Assembly (NCBI GenBank): GCA_050330635.1
Contig: JBHJNQ010000004.1
Coordinates: 82,092-146,091, forward strand
Length of the DNA stretch: 64,000 nt
Origin: CADEDH01 sp050330635
GTDB lineage: Bacteria; Actinomycetota; Acidimicrobiia; Acidimicrobiales; SZUA-35
Direction of reading: 5' to 3'
A program made the position numbers and the translations under genes. Shown one piece after another: positions 23,972 to 32,725 of the stretch; position 1 is the stretch's first letter, and every line of letters begins with the position of its first letter. Under the pieces are notes generated by a model. The model saw only the letters and a list, made by a program, of their open reading frames with translations. It had not been told where the DNA came from and made no database searches.

Positions 23972-25432
23972 GGGGGCGCCGGCGGCGTCGCTGCCGTGGA
24001 CGGGGGCGACCGGGTTGCCCCGGGGGAAGAACACACCGAAGACGATGGCCTGGACGGCGAAGGCGGCCAGGCACAGCCCCCAGCTGAGCCGCATGGCCGA
24101 CAGTCGGGCCTCGCCGGTGGCCGGGTCGCCGATCACGGCGACGGCCAGGGCGATGGCCACCGCCACCGACAGCTGGAACACGGTGGTACGGCCGGCGCCG
24201 GCCATGCCGAACCGGTGCGGGGGCACGTCGCGCATCGTCGCTCCCACCGACATGGCGAAGCTGCAGCCGGCGGCCACGCCCAGGAACAGGCCGGGCAGGA
24301 TCACCCCGAGGAACAGCCGGGGTTGGAGATCGGTGAGCAGCAGGTGGAGGCCCATGGCGGTGACCCCGGCGGCGCCGCCAACGGCGAGGATCGGCCCGTT
24401 GCCGACCCGGTCGGCGAGGCGGCCCACCGGCGGGGAGACGACGGCGGCCAACAGGGGGCCGGGGACGATGGCCAGCCCCGTCCGGATCGTCGACCATCCC
24501 CAGCCCTGTTGGAGGAAGGTGGGGAACGGGACGAAGAAGGCGAAGAACCCGACGACGAACGCCACCGTGCCCACACAGCCCAACCAGTAGCTGGGGAGGC
24601 GGAACAGCTCCAGGTCGAACAGGGGGGCGGGGTGACGCCGAGAGCGGACGACGAACACGGCGACGAGGGCCGCCCCGATGGCCACCGCGGCCACGGTGGA
24701 CGGGCCGAGCCCCCAGCTCTCCGATTGGACGATGGCAAGAACCAGGACACCGACGCCGAGGCTGGCGGCCGGGATCGAGACGAGGTCGACCCGGGACGGT
24801 AGGGTCTCGCCCCGGCCCTCCTCCAGCCAGAACCAGCCGGCCACCAACGCCCCGGCGGCGATCGGCACGTTGACCAGGAAAACGGCGGGCCAGCCGAAGG
24901 CGCCGACCAGGAACCCGCCGAGCGGCGGTCCGAGGGCGGCGGCCAGGCCACCCATCGCCCCCCACACGCCGATGGCCATCTGGCGGCGCTCGAACGGGAA
25001 GGCGGGCAGGAGCAGGGCCAGTCCGGCCGGGAACTGGAGCGCTCCCCCCACGGCCTGAACGACCCGGCTGACGATCAGCAGGGTGGCATCGGGGGCCAGG
25101 CCGGAGCCGAGGGAGCCGACGGCGAACACGGCCAGACCGAGGAGGAACACCCGCTTGCGGCCGAACCGGTCGGCCGCCCAGCCGGCCACCAGCAGCAGGG
25201 ACGCCACCCCGATGTTGTAGGCGGTGATGATCCACGACAGCGTCGACTCCGAGGCGTCGGGAAAGGCCTGGCGGATGGCGGGGAAGGCCAGGGCGATCAC
25301 GGTGATCTCGAGGCTGACCATGAAACCGACGATCGAGGTGACGGCGAGCGTCCGCCACGCCCTCGCCGGAATGCGGGATCGTCGAGTGGACCGGTGGTCG
25401 GGGGTAGCTGGGTGATCCGTGGGGCTGTCCAT
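23969..25432 (-). CDS. MFS transporter, DHA2 (14-helix) drug exporter type
   Basis: A 487-residue polytopic inner-membrane protein, proton-driven export of drugs or metabolites. After a short basic N-terminus, helix 1 (LAVTSIVGFMVSLEITVIAL) carries the DHA2 motif region with the Asp/Glu position occupied by Glu. Motif A is GWAADRFGRKRVFLLG between helices 2 and 3, and GALQFPAGLALL and LGPPLGGFLVGAFGWPAVFL (motif C, about 155-174) mark an antiporter. About 14 helices fit the length. The ATG at 25432 has AGGA eight bases upstream and a -10 TAGGGT at 25461, giving a short leader. It is divergent from the broken kinase gene. Substrate unknown. Confidence 0.9.
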   Translation of the reverse strand: MDSPTDHPATPDHRSTRRSRIPARAWRTLAVTSIVGFMVSLEITVIALAFPAIRQAFPDASESTLSWIITAYNIGVASLLLVAGWAADRFGRKRVFLLGLAVFAVGSLGSGLAPDATLLIVSRVVQAVGGALQFPAGLALLLPAFPFERRQMAIGVWGAMGGLAAALGPPLGGFLVGAFGWPAVFLVNVPIAAGALVAGWFWLEEGRGETLPSRVDLVSIPAASLGVGVLVLAIVQSESWGLGPSTVAAVAIGAALVAVFVVRSRRHPAPLFDLELFRLPSYWLGCVGTVAFVVGFFAFFVPFPTFLQQGWGWSTIRTGLAIVPGPLLAAVVSPPVGRLADRVGNGPILAVGGAAGVTAMGLHLLLTDLQPRLFLGVILPGLFLGVAAGCSFAMSVGATMRDVPPHRFGMAGAGRTTVFQLSVAVAIALAVAVIGDPATGEARLSAMRLSWGLCLAAFAVQAIVFGVFFPRGNPVAPVHGSDAAGAP

Positions 25433-25460
25433 GTGCCGGTCCTCGTCGGGTGAGGATCAG

Positions 25461-25466
25461 ACCCTA
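25461..25466 (-). promoter_or_regulatory. -10 element of the MFS gene
   Basis: TAGGGT on the minus strand lies 28 bases before the ATG at 25432; unlike its neighbours this gene has a leader with an SD-like AGGA. Confidence 0.4.
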
Positions 25467-25509
25467 TGGCACCCCGGTGACAGTGGGCGACCGGCGCCCC
25501 CTCACTTGC

Positions 25510-25515
25510 CATACT
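25510..25515 (+). promoter_or_regulatory. Leaderless -10 element of the kinase-like gene
   Basis: CATACT ends six bases before the ATG at 25522. Confidence 0.45.
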
Positions 25516-25521
25516 CGGGGC

Positions 25522-26404
25522 ATGGGCGTCCCCGCTGAGCACCCTCACGACGATGGCCTACGGGCGGTGCTGGCGGCGTTCGGGGTGCCCCCTGGCGCCC
25601 TGCTCGGCCATGGCGGCGAGGCGTGGGTCCACGCCCTCGACGGCGAGCGGGTGCTCCGAGTGTTGCACGCCGGGACGGTCGACGACCTGCGCTCCAGGAT
25701 GGACCTCGTCGACGAGCTGCGCCGACGCAATCCCGAGCTCGGCCACCAGCTCCCCGAGGTCCTCGAGATCGGGACGGTCGGCGACCGGACCTACGCCATC
25801 GAGCGGCGCCTGCCGGGCCGATCGGTCAAGGACCTCCTGGCCACGGTCACCGGGGACGCCCGCCGCCAGCTCGTCGTGGCCCATCTCGATGCCGCCGCAC
25901 GGCTCGGCGACCTCGTTCTCGAGGCTCGTCCATGGTTCGGCGACCTTCTCGCCCCCGATCCGATCCGGGCCCCGTCGTGGCGGGCCTGGCTCGAGGCGAA
26001 GCTCGCCTGGAGCCTCGCCCGGTCCCCCGGGCTTCGGCAGGGTCGACGTCGAGCGCCTGTGCCGCGATCTGCCGGACTGCGACCAGCGGGCCTTCGTCCA
26101 CCTCGATGCCTACGCCGGGAACATGCTGGCGGTCGGCTCGACCATCAGCGCCGTCATCGACATCGGGGCGACGGCGGCGGTCGGCGACCGGCGCCTCGAC
26201 GCCGTGACCGCCGCCGTCTATCTGTGTGCCGACGCCATCACCCCGGAGGTCGGCGACACCGACCGGGCCGTGGTGCGGGCGTGGTTGTCCGAGGCCGAAC
26301 TGCTCGACTGGTTCGATCCGGTCCGGCGGTGGATCGCCGGCTACTGGGCCCACGCCGTCGACGACCATCAGCTCCACGAATGGTGTCGTGACGTTCTCCT
26401 GTGA
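25522..26404 (+). pseudogene. Aminoglycoside-phosphotransferase-family kinase, frameshifted
   Basis: Two frames together encode one APH-fold phosphotransferase of about 293 residues. The first frame (25522 to about 26030) holds the N-lobe: GGEAWVHALDGERVLRVLHA, then IERRLPGRSVKDLLATV. The second frame, one base on, holds the C-lobe: AFVHLDAYAGNMLAVG with the catalytic H-x-D-x4-N pattern, then ISAVIDIGATAAVGDRRLD. The switch falls at the CCCCC run at 26024-26028; removing one C joins them as LARSPGFGRVDVERL. Either this is a recent mutation or a base error in the sequence. Codon use and motif preservation on both sides suggest it was functional until very recently. Substrate unknown. Confidence 0.8.
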
Positions 26405-26507
26405 GCTGCTGTGACGCCAATGGCAGGGCGACCCGGCGGCGTCACCGGAGCCGCTGGCGGCGGTGACGCCGTCGCTGCCCGGCCCTCCCGCTGTCACCCG
26501 CCGAACC

Positions 26508-26513
26508 TAGGCT
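26508..26513 (+). promoter_or_regulatory. Leaderless -10 element of lhr
   Basis: TAGGCT ends six bases before the ATG at 26520. Confidence 0.5.
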
Positions 26514-26519
26514 GACCCG

Positions 26520-29500
26520 ATGGTCACCGACGCGCTCCAAGGATTCAGCCGGGCTGCGGCCGAGTGGTTCTCGACCACGTTCCCCGAGCCCACCCCGCCC
26601 CAGGTCGAGGGTTGGCCCCCCATCGCCTCCGGCGACCACACGCTGATCCTGGCTCCCACCGGCTCGGGCAAGACGCTCACGGCCTTCTTCTGGGGCCTCG
26701 ACCAGCTCACCACCCGGCCCCGGCCCGACGACCGGAACCATCGCACCCGGATTCTCTACATCTCCCCCCTGCGGGCCCTCGCCGTCGACGTCGAAAAGAA
26801 CCTCCGGGCCCCGCTCCAGGGGGTCCGATTGGCGGCCGAGCGACTGGGCGAGCCGTTCTGGGAGCCCCGGGTGGCGTTGCGCACCGGCGACACCCCGGCC
26901 GATGTCCGCCGTCAGCTGGCCAACGACCCACCCGATCTGCTGATCACCACACCCGAGTCGTTGTACCTGATGCTCACCTCCCGGGTGCGGGAGACCCTGG
27001 CCCGGGTGGAGACGATCATCATCGACGAGATCCACGCCCTGGCCGCCACCAAGCGGGGCGCCCACCTCGCCCTCACCCTCGAACGCCTCGAACGGCTGAC
27101 CGAGGCGCCGCCCCAGCGGATCGGGCTGTCGGCCACCCAGCGCCCCCTGGAGGAGATCGCCCGCTTCCTCGGCGGGTTCGAGGGCGGCCGGCCCCGGCCG
27201 GTCACGATCGTCGACGCCGGCGTCAGCAAGGAGCTCGACATCGAGATCGTCGTGCCCGTCGACGACATGGCCCGACTGGGGGAGATCATCGACGAACCGG
27301 TGTCGGGCCCGGCCGCCGGAGGTCCGGTCCGCAGGAGCATCTGGCCCTCCATGCACTCCCGCCTCCTCGACCTCGTGGAGGAGCACCGGTCGACCATCGT
27401 GTTCGTCAACGCCCGCCGTTTGGCCGAGCGATTGGCCACCCGGCTCAACGAGCTGGCGGCCGACCGGCTCGTCGACGCCGACGCCGTCGCCCGGTGCGCC
27501 GAGGCCGAGGGGCGGGGCCTGGTGGCATTCGACGACCCGTCGGACGGCGACTCCGTCGGGGTCCGCCGGGCGGCGGGCGAGCTGGTCATGGCCCACCACG
27601 GCTCCCTAAGCCGGGAGCAGCGGCTGATCATCGAGGACCGTCTGAAGCGGGGCGACCTCAAGGGGCTGGTCGCCACGTCGTCGCTCGAGCTGGGCATCGA
27701 CATGGGCGCCGTCGACCTCGTGGTCCAGGTCGAGTCGCCGGGAGCGGTGTCGAGGGGTCTGCAGCGGGTCGGTCGGGCCGGCCACCAGGTGGGGGCACCG
27801 AGCCGGGGCAAGTTCTTCCCCAAGCACCGGGCCGATCTGGTGGAGGCGGCCGTCGTCGTCGACCGCATGCGACAGGGCCTCATCGAGGAGACCCGCTATC
27901 CCCGCAACCCACTCGACGTGCTGGCCCAGCAGATCGTGGCCTCCAGCGCCCTCGACGACTGGGCCGTCGACGACCTCGCCGCCCTCGTGCGGGGGGCGGC
28001 CAACTTCGCCGAGCTGTCCGACGAGGTGCTCGGTGCCACCCTCGATCTGTTGGCCGGCCGCTACCCGTCCGACGAGTTCGCCGAGCTCCGACCCCGCATC
28101 ATCTGGGACCGGGTCGAGGGCGTCATCAGGGGACGGCCGGGGGCCCAACGCCTCGCCGTCACCAGCGGGGGCACCATCCCCGACCGTGGCCTCTACGGCG
28201 TGTTCCTTCCCGACGGCACCCGGGTGGGCGAGCTCGACGAGGAGATGGTCTACGAGTCCCGCCCCGGTGAGACGTTCCTGTTGGGGGCGTCGACCTGGCG
28301 GATCGAGGACATCACCCACGAGCGGGTCGTGGTGACGCCGGCGCCGGGCCAGCCGGGCAAGATGCCGTTCTGGCACGGCGACGGCCCGGGCCGGCCCCTC
28401 GAGCTGGGCCGGGCCATGGGAGCCTTCGTGCGGGAGCTGGCGGCGATGGATCGGGCCGACGCGGTGGCCCGCCTCCGGGAGCGGCACGGCTGCGACGACC
28501 TGGCCGCCCACAACCTCATCCAGTTCCTCGACGACCAGGTCGAGGCCACCGGCCGCCTCCCCGACGACCGCACGATCGTGATCGAGCGCTTCCGTGACGA
28601 GATCGGCGACTGGCGCGTCTGCGTCCTCAGCCCGTTCGGGGCCCAGGTCCACGCCCCGTGGGGCATGGCCCTCCAGCATCGCCTGGCCGAGCAGTGGGGC
28701 TGGGACGTCGAGCTGATGTGGAGCGACGACGGGATCGTCGTCCGCCTCCCCGAAGCCGTCGACCAGCTCCCGGTCGACGAGCTGCTGATCGACCCCGACG
28801 ACCTCGACGAGCTCCTGGTCGCCCAGCTGCCGTCGACCGCCATGTTCGCCGCCCGGTTCCGGGAGTGTGCAGCCCGGGCTCTGCTCCTGCCCCGCCGCCG
28901 CCCGGACCGCCGCACCCCCCTGTGGCAGCAGCGGCAGAAGGCGGCCGATCTGCTCCAGGTGGCGGCCAAGCACCCCAGCTTCCCCATCCTGCTGGAGACG
29001 AGCCGGGAGTGCCTGAACGACGTGTTCGACCTGCCGGCCCTGCGCCAGGTCCTGGGCGAGCTGCGCAGTCGACGGATCCGGGTCGTGGCCGTCGACACCG
29101 AGTCGGCCTCCCCCTTCGCCCAGTCGCTCCTGTTCGGCTGGATCGCCCAGTACATGTACTCGGGCGACGCCCCGCTGGCCGAACGGCGGGCCGCCGCCCT
29201 GTCGCTCGACCGGGAGCTGCTACGAGACCTACTGGGGGCCGAGGAGCTCCGCGAGCTGCTCGACGCCGAGGTGTTGGCCGCCCTCGAGGCCGAGCTCCAA
29301 CGGTCGGCGGACGGATGGCGGGCCACCTCGGTCGACGCCGTCGAAGACCTCGTGCGGTGGCTCGGCCCCCTCACCGTCGAGGCCCTCGCAGAGCGGGTCG
29401 ACGGGATCGACGCCGCCGACGCTGTCGATCGGCTGATGACCGAGCGCCGGCTCATCCCGGTTGCGGTGGCCGGGGAGCAGCGGGTGGCGGCCGCCGACGA

Positions 29501-31238
29501 CGCCTCCCGGCTGCGCGACGCCCTCGGGGTGGCCCTGCCACCCGGCCTGCCGGCGGCGTTCACCGATCCGGTGGCCGCGCCCCTGGCCGATCTCGTGTCG
29601 CGTTTCGCTCGCACCCACGGGCCGTTCCTGACCGACGCCGCAGCCACCGCCCTCGGGGTGGATCCCGAGCGGATCGTGCCCGAGCTCGAGGCCCTGGAGC
29701 GTGAGGGTCGGGTGGTACGGGGCGAGTTCCGCCCCGACGGGGTCGAGCGTGAGTGGTGTCACCGCGATGTGCTGCGGGTGCTGCGCCGTCGGTCGCTCGC
29801 CGCACTACGTTCCGAGGTGGAGCCCGTCGAGCCGGAGGTGCTGGCACGGTTCCTGCCCATCTGGCAGCACGTCGGGTCACGCCTGCGGGGCGTCGACGGC
29901 CTGGCCGAGGTGGTGACCGCCCTCCAAGGTGCGGCGTTCCCGGCCTCGGTGCTGGAGCGCTCCATCCTCCCGGCCCGGTTGGCCAGCTATCAGCCCGGTG
30001 ATCTCGACACCCTGTTGACGGCGGGGGAGGTGGTGTGGGTGGGTGCGGCCCCGCTCGGCACCGCCGACGGCCGGGTGCGGCTGGTGTGGCGCGACCAGGC
30101 CCCCGCCCTCGTTCCCGAACCCGACGACGACCGTCCCTGCGGACCGCTGCACGATGTGCTGCGCTCCCATCTCGAGGCCCGCGGCGCCTCGTTCTGGCCC
30201 GACCTGGTGGCGGCGGCCCAGGGCGCCGGCTGCGACTACGACGATCCCACCGTTCTCGCCGCGCTGTGGGATCTCGTGTGGTCGGGCGAGGTCACCAACG
30301 ACTCGTTCACCCCGCTTCGGTCTCTCGTGGCGGGGACGACGGCGGCCAAGCCCGCCGGCCGTCGATCCGCAGCGCGGGGTCGTCGCCCCCAGCTCCGTTC
30401 GTTGTCCCGGCTCGGTCCTCCGGCCGCGACGGGGCGGTGGGCCCCCGTCGCTCCGTTACGGCGGCCACCGGTGACGCCGACGGAAGCCGCCACCGTGCGG
30501 GCCCTGCAGTTGTTGGAGCGCTACGGGGTCCTGACCAGGGAGATGGCGCTGGCCGAGGGGGCGAGCGGCGGGTTCGCTGGGGTGTATCCCCTCCTCAAGG
30601 AGATGGAGGAACGGGGCCAGGTCCGGCGCGGCTATTTCGTCGCCGGCCTGGGTGCAGCCCAGTTCGCCCTTCCCGGCGCGGTCGACCGCCTCCGCGACGA
30701 ACGACGGGTGGGCCCCACCACCTCGTGGGCGGCCGGCGGCGGGGGCGGTGACCGGTCCGGCGGTGACCGGTTGGGCGGTGACCGGTCCGGCGGTGACCGG
30801 TCCGGCGGTGACCGGTTCGGCGGTGACCGGTCGGGCGCAGGCCCGGCCGAGACCGGTCGTACCGGGCGCGACTCCGGCCGTGACGATGTCATGGCCCTGG
30901 CTGCCGCCGACCCCGCCCAACCCTATGGTGCTGCCCTGCCGTGGCCCGATACCGAGGGTCGCCCGTCCCGGGCCGCAGGCGCCTTCGTCGTCCTCCGGGC
31001 CGGTGTGCCGTTGGTCCATCTGGAGCGAGGCGGGCGTAGCCTGTCCTTCTTCCCGGCCGCAGCCGACGACGGCGGGTGGGTCGAGGGGTTGGCCCGGCTG
31101 GTGGCTACCGACCAGCTGGCGGTGCTGGAGATTCGCAAGATCGATGGAGCGCCGGTTGCCGAACGTCCCGGCGCGGTGGAGGCCCTACTGGCCGGGGGGT
31201 TCCGCTCCGGCTACCGCGGGCCGATCCTCCGTCGCTAG
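26520..31238 (+). CDS. lhr: Lhr family ATP-dependent DNA/RNA helicase (Lhr core plus C-terminal extension)
   Basis: A 1572-residue superfamily 2 helicase, the usual size for bacterial Lhr, a 3'-5' translocase linked to DNA repair; its C-terminal part has been tied to a uracil glycosylase activity. Motif I is APTGSGKT (45-52), motif II is the DEIH box in IIIDEIHALAATKRG (near 170), motif III GLSATQRPLEEIA, and motifs V-VI ATSSLELGIDMGAVD and LQRVGRAGHQVGAPSRGKFF. Winged-helix and Lhr-core beta domains follow to about 870; the long winged-helix-rich C-terminus runs to the end. A run of six GGDR[SLF] pentapeptides (about 1408-1437) is an unusual insertion coded by DNA repeats. The start is leaderless. 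Confidence 0.93.
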   Translation: MVTDALQGFSRAAAEWFSTTFPEPTPPQVEGWPPIASGDHTLILAPTGSGKTLTAFFWGLDQLTTRPRPDDRNHRTRILYISPLRALAVDVEKNLRAPLQGVRLAAERLGEPFWEPRVALRTGDTPADVRRQLANDPPDLLITTPESLYLMLTSRVRETLARVETIIIDEIHALAATKRGAHLALTLERLERLTEAPPQRIGLSATQRPLEEIARFLGGFEGGRPRPVTIVDAGVSKELDIEIVVPVDDMARLGEIIDEPVSGPAAGGPVRRSIWPSMHSRLLDLVEEHRSTIVFVNARRLAERLATRLNELAADRLVDADAVARCAEAEGRGLVAFDDPSDGDSVGVRRAAGELVMAHHGSLSREQRLIIEDRLKRGDLKGLVATSSLELGIDMGAVDLVVQVESPGAVSRGLQRVGRAGHQVGAPSRGKFFPKHRADLVEAAVVVDRMRQGLIEETRYPRNPLDVLAQQIVASSALDDWAVDDLAALVRGAANFAELSDEVLGATLDLLAGRYPSDEFAELRPRIIWDRVEGVIRGRPGAQRLAVTSGGTIPDRGLYGVFLPDGTRVGELDEEMVYESRPGETFLLGASTWRIEDITHERVVVTPAPGQPGKMPFWHGDGPGRPLELGRAMGAFVRELAAMDRADAVARLRERHGCDDLAAHNLIQFLDDQVEATGRLPDDRTIVIERFRDEIGDWRVCVLSPFGAQVHAPWGMALQHRLAEQWGWDVELMWSDDGIVVRLPEAVDQLPVDELLIDPDDLDELLVAQLPSTAMFAARFRECAARALLLPRRRPDRRTPLWQQRQKAADLLQVAAKHPSFPILLETSRECLNDVFDLPALRQVLGELRSRRIRVVAVDTESASPFAQSLLFGWIAQYMYSGDAPLAERRAAALSLDRELLRDLLGAEELRELLDAEVLAALEAELQRSADGWRATSVDAVEDLVRWLGPLTVEALAERVDGIDAADAVDRLMTERRLIPVAVAGEQRVAAADDASRLRDALGVALPPGLPAAFTDPVAAPLADLVSRFARTHGPFLTDAAATALGVDPERIVPELEALEREGRVVRGEFRPDGVEREWCHRDVLRVLRRRSLAALRSEVEPVEPEVLARFLPIWQHVGSRLRGVDGLAEVVTALQGAAFPASVLERSILPARLASYQPGDLDTLLTAGEVVWVGAAPLGTADGRVRLVWRDQAPALVPEPDDDRPCGPLHDVLRSHLEARGASFWPDLVAAAQGAGCDYDDPTVLAALWDLVWSGEVTNDSFTPLRSLVAGTTAAKPAGRRSAARGRRPQLRSLSRLGPPAATGRWAPVAPLRRPPVTPTEAATVRALQLLERYGVLTREMALAEGASGGFAGVYPLLKEMEERGQVRRGYFVAGLGAAQFALPGAVDRLRDERRVGPTTSWAAGGGGGDRSGGDRLGGDRSGGDRSGGDRFGGDRSGAGPAETGRTGRDSGRDDVMALAAADPAQPYGAALPWPDTEGRPSRAAGAFVVLRAGVPLVHLERGGRSLSFFPAAADDGGWVEGLARLVATDQLAVLEIRKIDGAPVAERPGAVEALLAGGFRSGYRGPILRR
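30741..30830 (+). repeat. Six-unit 15-bp tandem repeat inside lhr
   Basis: GGCGGTGACCGGT plus two variable bases is repeated six times (30741, 30756, 30771, 30786, 30801, 30816), coding for Gly-Gly-Asp-Arg-Ser/Leu/Phe. The unit is in frame, so length can vary without harm. It falls in a linker of the C-terminal region. Confidence 0.93.
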
Positions 31239-31458
31239 GAGGGCGGGTCCGACCGACGCTCCGGGGCACCCCTCGGAGCCGACGACGGTCCGGCGAAGCT
31301 GGAATTCGGGTGAGCCGGTGACCGGACATCTCGACGGCGTGCCGACCTGGAGCCGGCGGCACCGGACCCGGCGCAACCGGCGTGACCGGGTTCGCTCAAG
31401 GACGTCGTCCCGTCGACCGATGGCACAAGGCAAGAGCCGACGAAAGGGTGGATCGCCA

Positions 31459-32661
31459 ATGGCCGACTGCTTCGTGGGGCGCCAGCCCATCATCGACATC
31501 GACGACAAGGTCTTCGCCTACGACCTGCTCTATCGGGGCAGCCTGCAGGATTCGGCCGGGGACGTCAACCTAACGGTTGCCACCTCGCGGGTGATTGTCA
31601 ACACGTTCGTCGACATCGGGTTCGACACGATCGTCGGCCGGCACCGGGCGGTTCTCAATGTGACCGAGAGCTTCCTGGCCGAGCCGTCGCTGGCCTGCTT
31701 CCCGCCCGAGCGGGTGATCATCGGTTTGCCCGAGACGACGTTCCCCAGCGAGGAGAACGTCACCGCCATCCGCCGACTCAAAGACGACGGGTTCCAGATC
31801 GCCATCAACGGGTTCCGCACCGATCGCCCGGCAGCGCCCCTGATCCAGCTGGCCGACCTGGTCAAGATCGACGCCCTGGACGTGTCGACCGAGGTGTTGG
31901 CCGTGCAGCTTGCGGCGGCCAAGGAGCGGGGGGTGTTGGCCGCAGCCAAGCGAGTAGAGACCATGGCCCGCCGCGCCGAGCTGGCCGAGCTCGGCTTCGA
32001 TGCCTTCCAGGGTCGCTTCCTGGCCCGTCCCGAGGTGGTGTCCGGACGTCAACTGCCGACCAACCGCATGGCCGTCCTCCAGCTCGTGATCAAGCTCAGC
32101 GACCCCGACATCCACAGCCGGGAGCTGGAGACCCTGATCGCCATGGATCCCACCCTCACGTTGCGGATCCTCCGATTCGTAAACTCGCCCCTGAGCGGGC
32201 TGAAGAACGAGATCGACTCGATCCACCACGCCATCGTCATGGCCGGGCGAGAGATGATCAAGACCTGGGCCATGCTGCTGGCCATTGCCAGTCTCAGCAA
32301 CAGCATCCAGGAGCTGATCACGGCCGCCTTCGTGCGGGCCCGGTTCTGCGAGCAGCTGTCGGTCGAGGCCCGCCTTGCGGGCAAGGACACCTACTTCACG
32401 GTCGGCCTGTTCTCCATGATGGACTCGATGCTCGGCATGCCGATGCACGAACTCGTCGGTTCGCTGCCCTTCATTCCCGAGATCAAGTCGGCTCTGATCG
32501 AGCGTTCCGGTGTCCACGGCGCTGCTCTCGATCTGGTCGAGAAACTCGAGGCCGGAGCCCCCGACGGGGCCGCTTTCGAGGGCGTGACCGGCGCCCGATT
32601 GGCTGAGCTCTACCTCGATGCCATCGCCTGGAGCGACGCCACGACCTCAGCCGTCTCCTGA
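31459..32661 (+). CDS. EAL-HDOD (YuxH-like) signalling protein
   Basis: A 400-residue cytoplasmic protein. Residues 1-195 are an EAL-type barrel: VGRQPIIDIDDKVFAYDLLY, where the usual Glu of the A-Y-E-L-L motif is Asp22, then VIIGLPETTF, LADLVKID, and GFDAFQGRFLARPEVV, the normal end of the domain. Residues 200-395 are an HDOD domain (LQLVIKLSDPDIHSRELETL, then DPTLTLRILRFVNSP). With key EAL residues changed, cyclic-di-GMP hydrolysis is doubtful and a binding or adaptor role is likelier. The ATG at 31459 follows GAAAGGGTGG; an in-frame ATG at 31420 is possible. The stop lies in a duplicated 28-bp block. It converges with pgi. Confidence 0.85.
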   Translation: MADCFVGRQPIIDIDDKVFAYDLLYRGSLQDSAGDVNLTVATSRVIVNTFVDIGFDTIVGRHRAVLNVTESFLAEPSLACFPPERVIIGLPETTFPSEENVTAIRRLKDDGFQIAINGFRTDRPAAPLIQLADLVKIDALDVSTEVLAVQLAAAKERGVLAAAKRVETMARRAELAELGFDAFQGRFLARPEVVSGRQLPTNRMAVLQLVIKLSDPDIHSRELETLIAMDPTLTLRILRFVNSPLSGLKNEIDSIHHAIVMAGREMIKTWAMLLAIASLSNSIQELITAAFVRARFCEQLSVEARLAGKDTYFTVGLFSMMDSMLGMPMHELVGSLPFIPEIKSALIERSGVHGAALDLVEKLEAGAPDGAAFEGVTGARLAELYLDAIAWSDATTSAVS

Positions 32662-32708
32662 CGCCACGGGGACTCGGGCCGTCTCCTGACGCCACGGGGA
32701 CTCGGGCC
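32653..32708. repeat. 28-bp tandem duplication over the EAL-HDOD gene stop
   Basis: The 28 bases at 32653-32680 are repeated exactly at 32681-32708 (both begin GTCTCCTGACGCC). The first copy holds the gene's TGA stop (32659-32661); the second fills most of the gap before the pgi stop. Confidence 0.95.
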
Positions 32709-32725
32709 ATCGATCGGTGTCGGCG

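Noticed and set aside
20845..25432. HelD helicase with the MFS exporter and F420 enzyme as an antibiotic-resistance island
   Set aside because: HelD relatives give rifampicin tolerance and MFS pumps export drugs, but the genes are on opposite strands with separate promoters, and these families are widespread.
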